Assembly (NCBI GenBank): GCA_903913355.1
Contig: CAIWKU010000216.1
Span: 1-6,084 of the forward strand
Length of the DNA stretch: 6,084 bases
Reading direction: 5' to 3'
Origin: an uncultured Bacteroidota bacterium
GTDB lineage: Bacteria > Bacteroidota > Bacteroidia > Chitinophagales > Chitinophagaceae
Part shown: piece by piece, positions 1 through 5,026 of the stretch
Layout of the letters: each line of letters begins with the position of its first letter
Position numbering within the stretch: position 1 is the stretch's first letter
Translations under genes and position numbers: made by a program
The notes under the pieces: model-generated
The model's input: the letters and a program-made list of their open reading frames with translations, nothing else
Databases searched by the model: none
What the model was told of the DNA's origin: nothing

Positions 1-1363
1 CATTATCCAGCGCAAACAATAAACTTTCCAGCGAACTAAATGGAGTGCGTATATCATGTGCGATAATACTGAGAATTTTATTTTTTACATGGTTACTTTC
101 CTGCAAGGCAATGGTTCGCTCATTCACTTTTTCTTCCAGCAGGTTATTTTGTGATTTAATCAATTCGAGCGTGTTTTGCTGCAGTTGGTTCTTTTCTTTT
201 TCTAATAATACAATCCGGTAACCCAATGCCATGGACAGCATGATCATTTCAATGGATGCACCGATAGATACAAAATGAAAGGTCCAGGGTTTTGCGGGGA
301 TCAGGCTTGAAATAGAAGCTGTGTATAATAAAACTCCTGCAAACAAAAAGCCCCAGGCTGAAATAAAGAAAATAGCAGGCTTGTATCCTTTGCGATATAC
401 TTTGATGGCAGTAAGTAAAATGATCAGTGGGAGTGTAAAGCCAACCAATTGAATCAGTAGTACGCTGGTGCTGTTCAATACCAAAAGATTGAATACAATA
501 TACACCGCCAGTAAGTTTCCATACCACTTCAGCAGTTTTACCATTGAGGGCGCATAGATATCTACTTTCAGAAAAGAGTAGGCAAATAGCAATGCAAAAA
601 GATTGCCACCGGCAGCAAGAGAATATCCATAGCGGTTCATTAGCCGAAAAGCTTCTTCTCCCCAGAAATGTGAAAAGCCCCGTATATAAAACAATACATA
701 CATCCCCAGAAATAAAAGATATCCTATATAGTATCCATAGTTTTTATCCCGGGTCCATATAAACAGACATAAATTATACAGGAATAGCGCAAATACAATA
801 CCTGCAAACACACCTTCCAGCGTAAAGTTTAAAAGAAAATGATTGATCACACCGTCTGATGTGCCCAGCGAGGCCGGAAAAATCATGGAAGTATGGGTTA
901 CGGTCCTAATCCAGATATCCACGGTATCTTTTGTAGCAGGAATGGAAAAACTAAAGAGGTTGGCAGTAAAAAGACTGGCATCCGGCAAAACCTTACTTCC
1001 CAATCGGGAGAGCTGGTAAGTTCCATTCTGTTTTACGTAAATATCAATCGAATCGATATTCGGATTCTCAATGATCAGGTATGTTTTCTCGCCAGTTGAA
1101 TTTTGAAATCTGGTACGCATCCATAAGGCGGAATGTATAATGCCATAGGAGGGAATATCTTCATGAATCGTTTTGAATTGCCCCTTGTCGTATGCCTGCC
1201 GGGCTACTTCTAAATTCTTTGATGCACCAGAATCTATCCACCAATATGCGAGCCTGCCGAGATTTTTATAGCTTGATTTATCTGCAATAGGAATTGTTTC
1301 CTGAGCAAACAAGCGGATGCAGGAAAAGAAAATACATACTACTATCAGTAAACCCTTTTGCAG
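1..1363 (-). CDS. 7TMR-DISM sensor histidine kinase (N-terminal part, cut by window edge)
   Basis: The frame is open from about 1384 to base 1 and codes at least 454 residues; the C-terminal part lies outside. A signal peptide spans residues 1-20, with a hydrophobic core (LLIVVCIFF) and likely cleavage at LFA|QE. Residues ~25-165 look like the extracytoplasmic 7TMR-DISMED2 sensor domain (ALWMRTRFQN, YLIIENPNIDSIDIYV). Residues ~175-385 hold seven hydrophobic segments, the 7TMR-DISM membrane domain. A Glu/Gln/Lys-rich coiled-coil linker follows, then the HisKA H-box IIAHDIRTPFSSLESL, whose phospho-acceptor is His436 (bases 58-56). The missing part should hold the HATPase domain and possibly a response-regulator fusion. 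Family knowledge: these kinases sense an extracellular, often carbohydrate-like, ligand; the ligand here is unknown. An in-frame TAA at 1387-1385 bounds the start. No ATG, GTG or TTG lies ahead of the signal peptide, so CTG 1363-1361 is my tentative start. The first in-frame ATG, at 1120, would remove the signal peptide and part of the sensor domain. Confidence 0.9.
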   Translation of the reverse strand, partial: MQKGLLIVVCIFFSCIRLFAQETIPIADKSSYKNLGRLAYWWIDSGASKNLEVARQAYDKGQFKTIHEDIPSYGIIHSALWMRTRFQNSTGEKTYLIIENPNIDSIDIYVKQNGTYQLSRLGSKVLPDASLFTANLFSFSIPATKDTVDIWIRTVTHTSMIFPASLGTSDGVINHFLLNFTLEGVFAGIVFALFLYNLCLFIWTRDKNYGYYIGYLLFLGMYVLFYIRGFSHFWGEEAFRLMNRYGYSLAAGGNLFALLFAYSFLKVDIYAPSMVKLLKWYGNLLAVYIVFNLLVLNSTSVLLIQLVGFTLPLIILLTAIKVYRKGYKPAIFFISAWGFLFAGVLLYTASISSLIPAKPWTFHFVSIGASIEMIMLSMALGYRIVLLEKEKNQLQQNTLELIKSQNNLLEEKVNERTIALQESNHVKNKILSIIAHDIRTPFSSLESLLFALDN

Positions 1364-1641
1364 AACGGGGGGATTAAAGGTTACTTATCAAAATAGTTTA
1401 TAGACCGGTTGAAAGCCAGTCTTACAATTGGGGTACTGAAAAGTAGGATATTTTATGATTAAACAATCAGAAAAGCCTAAAAATTTATAAATACTCTGTT
1501 CTTAGCAGCAGTAATGTTTTTTTGAGTATTTTTCCGCAGGTCATTTGTAGTTTATCAGATGAATGTTTCATGTATTACATTTTATGTGAACCGGGCATAC
1601 AAATTGTACTAAATAATTATTGTTTACATAAAACTTATATT
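1364..1641. other. Divergent intergenic region between sensor kinase and Tyr-rich protein gene
   Basis: This 278-bp A/T-rich stretch separates two divergently read genes. A plus-strand frame is open from TTG at 1522 into the downstream gene, but its residues (Cys- and Tyr-rich, no known motif) would push the signal peptide about 40 residues inward, so I treat it as non-coding. I see a 10-bp A/T palindrome at 1483-1492 and a weak minus-strand -7 element at 1389-1395. I found no convincing TAnnTTTG element for the plus-strand gene. Confidence 0.6.
1389..1395 (-). promoter_or_regulatory. Candidate -7 element for the sensor kinase
   Basis: The minus strand reads TATTTTG, one base short of the Bacteroidota -7 consensus TAnnTTTG. 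No good TTTG -33 element lies at the expected ~20 bp; TTTC at 1414-1411 is only 15 bp away. Transcription would begin near 1382, about 20 nt before the proposed CTG start. The call rests on a loose motif match. Confidence 0.25.
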
Positions 1642-2679
1642 ATGAGAAAGAAGAGATATAAAATGGGCATCCGGTTTACTATAATGATGATTTGTATATT
1701 GGGTATACAAGTTACAGAAGTTGTTGCGCAGGAACAGCATAAAGAAAACAGACCGCCTGAACAACAGAGGCCTCAACAGCAACAACCTCAAAGAGCACCG
1801 CAACAAAGGCCTCAACAGCAACAACCTCAAAGAGCACCACAACAAAGGCCGCAACAACAACAACCTCAAAGAGCACCACAACAAAAGCCGCAACAACAAC
1901 AACCTCATAGAGCACCACAACAAAGACAACAGCAATCAACACCTCAAAGAGCACCGCAACAACAGCAGGCAAATAAGGCTCCACAATCGAGACCCCAGCA
2001 ACCATCTGCACAAAGATCTGCTCAACAAAATTCGAAACCGACAGTTCAAAGACCCTCTGCAGTGGTGAATAGGGCAGGGGCCAGGCCACAAACACAAGCT
2101 ACAGCAGTAAATCACGCTTATCCAGTAAGAAATGATCATTCCAGACAGCATCCAAATGTGTATCATCAGCCATATACACGCCCGCCAACCGTTTGGCAGG
2201 GACATAGTTATTATACCTATAATGCTTACGCCTACCATCCTTACAGACCCTATTTTTATAATGGATTCAGGCCTTTTGGTTTTTATAGTACGATATTAGG
2301 TATTGGCGCCCTTTCTCTGATGATCAATAGTCAACCCTATTATTATGACGACGGAGTATATTATCAATCTTATAATAACGGATACCAGGTGGTAGCTCCG
2401 CCAGTAAGTGCCACTATCAGCAATATGCCGGATGGCTATTCTGTTGTTATGGTAGACGAAGAAAGGTATTTTTATTATGCAGGTATTTTTTATACTAAAA
2501 TCAGCAATGGGTATATGGTAGTAGAAGCACCTCCGGGTGCGGTTGTGTATGATCTTCCGGAAGGGGCTACACAGCTAATTGCGGGCAACATCACCTATTT
2601 GCAGTATAATAATTCCATTTTTCAACCCATTATGGTGGATGGGAGAGCAGCCTATGAAGTAGTGGATTTAGATCAGTAA
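1642..2679 (+). CDS. Exported DUF6515-like protein with Gln/Pro-rich tandem repeats
   Basis: This is a 345-residue exported protein of unknown function. I chose ATG 1642 because it opens a normal signal peptide: basic MRKKRYK, a hydrophobic core at 9-22 and likely cleavage at VVA29|Q30. Residues 43-107 are five 13-residue repeats of RPQQQQPQRAPQQ type, followed by degenerate Gln/Pro/Ala/Arg-rich sequence to ~165. Residues ~170-220 are Tyr/Pro/His-rich (YHQPYTRPP, YAYHPYRPYFYNGF), with a short hydrophobic patch (STILGIGALSLMI) next. Residues 233-345 form a Tyr/Val/Gly-rich domain of three related units (YYYDDGVYYQ, FYYAGIFYTK, LQYNNSIFQP) that resembles DUF6515, a family I recall from Bacteroidota; no function is known to me. 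The basic Gln/Pro region suggests a flexible, surface- or wall-binding linker (inference). The gene ends 64 bp before the bidirectional terminator and appears monocistronic. Confidence 0.85.
   Translation: MRKKRYKMGIRFTIMMICILGIQVTEVVAQEQHKENRPPEQQRPQQQQPQRAPQQRPQQQQPQRAPQQRPQQQQPQRAPQQKPQQQQPHRAPQQRQQQSTPQRAPQQQQANKAPQSRPQQPSAQRSAQQNSKPTVQRPSAVVNRAGARPQTQATAVNHAYPVRNDHSRQHPNVYHQPYTRPPTVWQGHSYYTYNAYAYHPYRPYFYNGFRPFGFYSTILGIGALSLMINSQPYYYDDGVYYQSYNNGYQVVAPPVSATISNMPDGYSVVMVDEERYFYYAGIFYTKISNGYMVVEAPPGAVVYDLPEGATQLIAGNITYLQYNNSIFQPIMVDGRAAYEVVDLDQ
1768..1962 (+). repeat. Five tandem 39-bp repeats inside the Gln/Pro-rich coding region
   Basis: Units run 1768-1806, 1807-1845, 1846-1884, 1885-1923 and a degenerate fifth at 1924-1962. 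Units 1 and 2 are almost identical; units 3 and 4 differ by a few CAG/CAA, CCT/CCG and AGG/AAG changes. Unit 5 keeps only the second half (CCT CAA AGA GCA CCG CAA CAA) well. Each unit is exactly 13 codons, so gain or loss of units keeps the reading frame. The unit lacks stop codons in several other frames, which explains the long spurious ORFs over this stretch on both strands. Confidence 0.95.
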
Positions 2680-2743
2680 TTGATTAGAAAATGTGAGTGG
2701 ATATTTCATTGAAGTAAATACAATAGAGACCCGGCTGGTCATA

Positions 2744-2781
2744 AAAAAGAGACAGTTCATTACTATGAGCTGTCTCTTTTT
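2744..2781. terminator. Bidirectional intrinsic terminator between Tyr-rich protein gene and tRNA-Leu
   Basis: The arms at 2744-2760 and 2765-2781 form a 17-bp stem (one U-G wobble) around the loop TACT. The stem is flanked by A5-6 on the left and T5 on the right, so each strand ends in a U-tract. It lies 64 bp after the stop of the plus-strand gene and 8 bp after the 3' end of the minus-strand tRNA, so it can end both convergent transcripts. Confidence 0.85.
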
Positions 2782-2789
2782 ACAATCAG

Positions 2790-2871
2790 TGCGGATGGAG
2801 GGGGTCGAACCCACACGCCTCGCGGCGCTAGATCCTAAGTCTAGTGCGTCTGCCAATTTCGCCACATCCGC
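2790..2871 (-). tRNA. tRNA-Leu (anticodon UAG)
   Basis: The 82-nt minus-strand gene folds as a class II tRNA. The acceptor stem is GCGGATG/CATCCGC, with discriminator A at 2790. The D-arm has a GCG/CGC stem and the loop AAATTGGCAGA. The anticodon stem CTAGA/TCTAG holds the loop CTTAGGA, with anticodon TAG at 2837-2835, reading CUN leucine codons. The 13-nt variable arm contains a GCC/GGC mini-hairpin, as expected for tRNA-Leu. The T-loop is TTCGACC on the stem GTGGG/CCCTC, which has one U-U mismatch (positions 50-64 in standard numbering). No CCA is encoded (CTG follows the discriminator), so CCA must be added enzymatically. It appears to be a single-gene unit with its own promoter and terminator. 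Confidence 0.95.
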
Positions 2872-2881
2872 TTCTTTATCG

Positions 2882-2906
2882 GGTGTTTGAGATTCTATAA
2901 AACACC
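2882..2906 (-). repeat. Inverted repeat in the tRNA-Leu leader
   Basis: The minus strand reads GGTGTTT, an 11-nt loop, then AAACACC: a perfect 7-bp stem between the -7 element and the tRNA 5' end. It would sit at the very 5' end of the precursor if transcription starts where predicted. There is no following U-run, so it is not a terminator. Its function is unknown. Confidence 0.5.
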
Positions 2907-2912
2907 GGGGCG

Positions 2913-2920
2913 CAAAAATA
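2913..2920 (-). promoter_or_regulatory. Candidate -7 element for tRNA-Leu
   Basis: The minus strand reads TATTTTTG, an exact match to the Bacteroidota -7 consensus TAnnTTTG. Transcription would begin near 2906, giving a leader of ~35 nt before the mature tRNA 5' end at 2871. The -33 position carries only GCTG (2944-2941), a weak match to TTTG; a TTTTG closer in has the wrong spacing. Confidence 0.5.
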
Positions 2921-2994
2921 GGGGGATTTGACAAAACTGCCAGCCTTTTCACCGAGAAGATGCCAAATTCGACATGAAAAACAATCCCATCAGG

Positions 2995-4236
2995 TTATTG
3001 GTGAAAAGCTTCCAGTATTTTTCGAATGGTTTCATTAATGGATTTTGTATCGGCTATCCATCTAATAACCACCACCAGTTCATGCTCCGGATCAACATAA
3101 ATGATATTATTTCCATTACCTATATGCATAAAAGCGTTAGCAGGAGCATCCGGAAGCAATTTTTTATCAGTATTCAGAAACCAATTCATATATCCATAAT
3201 CAGTTTTGGCAGGAGTAGGGGTTAAAGCCTGGTTAACCCATTGTTCGCTTAATAGCTGTTTCCCATTCCAGTTACCTCTATGGAGGGTTAAAAGCCCAAA
3301 ACGAGCCATATCAAATGCATTAATAAACATGCCGCCACCCCAATGTCCACCACCACTTACTGATTGAACCGGCTGGCCATCCAAAACAATCCAGGCATTT
3401 CGGTACCCGGTCCATCGCCAGGTATTCGAAGCCCCTATCGGATCCATAATATATTGTTTCAATACCTGTGGAAGAGGTCGACGCCATACGCTGGTGGCAG
3501 CTAATGCGAGCGCATTTACCCGTACATCATTGTATTCATATACGGTACCAGGAGCATTTCTTTTTCTCCCTATCCACGTTTTAGGATCAGGATCAGGTCT
3601 GTCGGCCCATTCGGGCTTTCCCCATAAAGTTCCTTCCCAATCGCTTACCTGTCGCAACATATGATCCCAGGTAAGGGTTCGGTTATGCGGGGTTTCAAAA
3701 GGTTGTAATAATTGTGGTTGACCAATCAGGTCGGCTGATCGGTTTACCTGACCCGGAGTAAATAATTCAATAGGAGGTACATATTTGGCTACCGTATCCT
3801 GGACACTGGCAATCAGCCCCTGATCTACTGCAACACCAATCACACTGGATAAAAAGCTTTTGGTTACGCTATGTGTCATATCACAACGCAAAGGGTTGCC
3901 CCAACTGGCTATAATAAACCCTTTGTATACAATCATTCCGGTAGGATCTCCTCTTTCTGCAAAGGGTCCGATGCCCTCACCAAAAGGTTCTTTTCCAAAA
4001 CTCTGGTAATGGCTGATCTCCATATTACGTGGATTTTTGGTTTCTGCAGACTTTGCAAAAGCAATTGCCTCCTGGATTTTGTTTGAATCGAGACCCATCA
4101 GGGAAGGCAAACGATGCTCCCAGCTTTGGGCTGAAGGGAAATAGGGTAGGTTATTTTGACTATTTGCTCTTTTTTGGCTAATCGTAAGCTGAGTTATCAG
4201 TAGGAAAAGGAGTAAAAAATAATTTCGCTTTATCAT
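2995..4236 (-). CDS. Exported serine hydrolase, beta-lactamase (class C) family
   Basis: This 413-residue protein fits the beta-lactamase/penicillin-binding-protein-like fold (Pfam Beta-lactamase, PF00144). A signal peptide spans residues ~1-20 (KRNYFLLLFLLITQLTIS). The nucleophile motif SxxK is S123-V-T-K126, in THSVTKSFLSSVIG. The Tyr motif aligns at Y235-N-D237, where many relatives have YSN or YAN. The third motif is H371-I-G373, replacing KTG as is common in esterases and aminopeptidases of the family. A Gly-rich SGGGHWGGGM (294-303) precedes the usual DMARFG helix. Residues ~170-230 are an insert rich in Trp, Pro and Asp. The likely role is hydrolysis of an ester, amide or peptide outside the cytoplasm; the substrate cannot be inferred and antibiotic resistance is not implied. 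I chose ATG 4236 because it opens the signal peptide; TTG 4290 lies inside the upstream terminator. No clear terminator follows the stop. Confidence 0.92.
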   Translation of the reverse strand: MIKRNYFLLLFLLITQLTISQKRANSQNNLPYFPSAQSWEHRLPSLMGLDSNKIQEAIAFAKSAETKNPRNMEISHYQSFGKEPFGEGIGPFAERGDPTGMIVYKGFIIASWGNPLRCDMTHSVTKSFLSSVIGVAVDQGLIASVQDTVAKYVPPIELFTPGQVNRSADLIGQPQLLQPFETPHNRTLTWDHMLRQVSDWEGTLWGKPEWADRPDPDPKTWIGRKRNAPGTVYEYNDVRVNALALAATSVWRRPLPQVLKQYIMDPIGASNTWRWTGYRNAWIVLDGQPVQSVSGGGHWGGGMFINAFDMARFGLLTLHRGNWNGKQLLSEQWVNQALTPTPAKTDYGYMNWFLNTDKKLLPDAPANAFMHIGNGNNIIYVDPEHELVVVIRWIADTKSINETIRKILEAFHQ

Positions 4237-4241
4237 ACTAA

Positions 4242-4272
4242 CTAAAGTAAGCGAAAAATCCGAAGTGTTCAA
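4242..4272 (-). promoter_or_regulatory. Candidate promoter of the serine hydrolase
   Basis: The minus strand has TTG (4272-4270), a 20-bp spacer and TACTTTAG (4249-4242), one mismatch from TAnnTTTG. Only five bases separate the -7 element from ATG 4236, so the mRNA would be leaderless or nearly so. It lies just after the terminator of the preceding gene, where a new promoter is expected. Confidence 0.4.
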
Positions 4273-4278
4273 GTCTCC

Positions 4279-4314
4279 AAAAAAAAACAACGCAATACAT
4301 TCCGTATTGCGTTG
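4279..4314 (-). terminator. Intrinsic terminator of the OB-fold protein gene
   Basis: On the minus strand, CAACGCAATAC (4314-4304) pairs perfectly with GTATTGCGTTG (4298-4288) around a 5-nt loop. The 11-bp stem is followed directly by nine T residues (4287-4279). It starts 27 bp after the stop codon at 4342 and separates this gene from the serine hydrolase, which therefore is not its operon partner. Confidence 0.93.
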
Positions 4315-4341
4315 AGATAAATCAGTACTTCTTAAGCCAGT

Positions 4342-4779
4342 TTATTTAATCGTGCACTGAGCAAGATCAACTTCTTCCATAAGATCATTATATCCTACTA
4401 CCAATCCCTGTACTTTAATTTTCGCACCAGGTTTTACGCCAGCCAGTTTGGCTACATCGGCAGAATCGATATTGCAGGCTACATTATTAAAGGATACGAT
4501 TACACCGGAAACGGTGGTCACTTCTCCTTCCAGCAGCACAGCCTGGTTGATATATTTTTTAGTGGCTTCGGCAGTATTGTCCTTAAATGCCTTCGCAAAT
4601 GCATCTGAACTCATTTCAAATTTCGCTTTCTCCGTTGCAGGATTGCGGTGTTTCATTGAAGAGGTTAAGGCCATTCCCAGATCTACAACTGCCTGAGTTG
4701 CTTTTTCTTTATTGAATGCTGCCCATATGGCAAACACTACAACGATGGCAAGAATACTGTACAGGATTTTCTTTTTCAT
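4342..4779 (-). CDS. Membrane-anchored OB-fold protein, tRNA_anti-like family
   Basis: This 145-residue protein opens with KKK and one hydrophobic segment (residues ~5-21, ILYSILAIVVVFAIWAA), a membrane anchor or uncleaved signal. Residues ~58-145 match the pattern of the tRNA_anti-like OB-fold family (PF12869 as I recall it): a helix with alternating Ala, Phe and Lys (AFAKAFKDNTAEATKKYINQ), then beta strands LLEGEVTTVSG, IKVQGLVVGYND and VDLAQCTIK. C102 (ACNID) and C142 (QCTIK) stand where members usually have a conserved Cys pair, which could form a disulfide outside the cytoplasm. Despite the family name, tRNA binding is not shown; the function is unknown. Residues 24-57 are a charged linker. 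ATG 4779 is the natural start and no Shine-Dalgarno is visible, as is usual in this phylum. A strong terminator follows, so it is probably transcribed alone. Confidence 0.82.
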   Translation of the reverse strand: MKKKILYSILAIVVVFAIWAAFNKEKATQAVVDLGMALTSSMKHRNPATEKAKFEMSSDAFAKAFKDNTAEATKKYINQAVLLEGEVTTVSGVIVSFNNVACNIDSADVAKLAGVKPGAKIKVQGLVVGYNDLMEEVDLAQCTIK

Positions 4780-4820
4780 AAAGAGTAAAATATTGTTGTG
4801 ACATTAATTTTTATTCAATG

Positions 4821-4849
4821 CAAAAATCCAAATTCCCTTTTTATACCAA
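4821..4849 (-). promoter_or_regulatory. Candidate promoter of the OB-fold protein gene
   Basis: The minus strand has TTG (4849-4847), an 18-bp spacer and GATTTTTG (4828-4821), one mismatch from TAnnTTTG. Transcription would begin near 4815, leaving a leader of ~35 nt. Confidence 0.35.
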
Positions 4850-4872
4850 CATGATTTCATACATAGACAAGT

Positions 4873-4886
4873 ATGATTAGAATCAT
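4873..4886. repeat. Small dyad in the divergent intergenic region
   Basis: ATGATT and AATCAT flank a central AG, a 6-bp inverted repeat. It lies upstream of both candidate promoters (4821-4849 minus, 4931-4938 plus), where a shared operator would fit. A dyad this short can arise by chance in A/T-rich DNA. Confidence 0.25.
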
Positions 4887-4930
4887 CGGTACCTATGCGT
4901 GCTATCAATGATTGCAGAATTACCCGCAGG

Positions 4931-4938
4931 TAATTTTG
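4931..4938 (+). promoter_or_regulatory. Candidate -7 element of the lipoprotein gene
   Basis: TAATTTTG matches TAnnTTTG exactly. A TTG lies upstream at 4912-4914 with a 16-bp spacer, shorter than the usual ~20. Transcription would begin near 4945, leaving a leader of ~80 nt before ATG 5027. Confidence 0.4.
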
Positions 4939-5026
4939 TGTCGGAATTGAAAGGTTATTTATCAGCAAGTGTACGGATAAGTAATCATTACAGAAGCTAA
5001 TATCCGTTTAATAAAAAAATTAGTAT

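Noticed and set aside
249..1099. Short open frames at 249-527 (minus), 544-762 (plus) and 893-1099 (plus) within the sensor kinase
   Set aside because: The kinase frame is continuous, with clear domains and seven membrane segments; the others are shadows without motifs.
1522..1641. Upstream TTG extension of the Tyr-rich protein
   Set aside because: It would bury the signal peptide 40 residues inside the protein; ATG 1642 gives a normal exported N-terminus.
1768..1962. Regular 39-bp repeats as a possible CRISPR array
   Set aside because: The units are directly adjacent, with no unique spacers, and are read as 13 codons within an open frame.
1624..2238. Long open frames on the opposite strand and in another plus frame across the repeat region
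   Set aside because: They arise because CAA/CAG/CCN-rich repeats lack stops in several frames. Their products are low-complexity Leu/Val/Arg strings or Asn/Lys/His strings, without any domain.
2790..2871. tRNA-Leu as an attachment site for an integrated element
   Set aside because: No integrase gene and no obvious second copy of the tRNA 3' end occurs in the window.
2668..2952. Small open frames on both strands across the tRNA and terminator
   Set aside because: They overlap a well-folded tRNA and an intrinsic terminator and have no protein family features.
3871..4086. Plus-strand open frames at 2974-3225, 3871-4086 and 4448-4696
   Set aside because: They are antisense to the serine hydrolase and OB-fold genes, which carry recognisable motifs; the antisense products show none.
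4237..4290. Upstream TTG extension of the serine hydrolase
   Set aside because: The TTG lies in the stem of the preceding terminator, and ATG 4236 begins the signal peptide directly.
4780..5026. Riboswitch or small RNA in the divergent intergenic region
   Set aside because: I see no strong stem-loops, conserved aptamer motif or terminator here, only candidate promoters and a short dyad.
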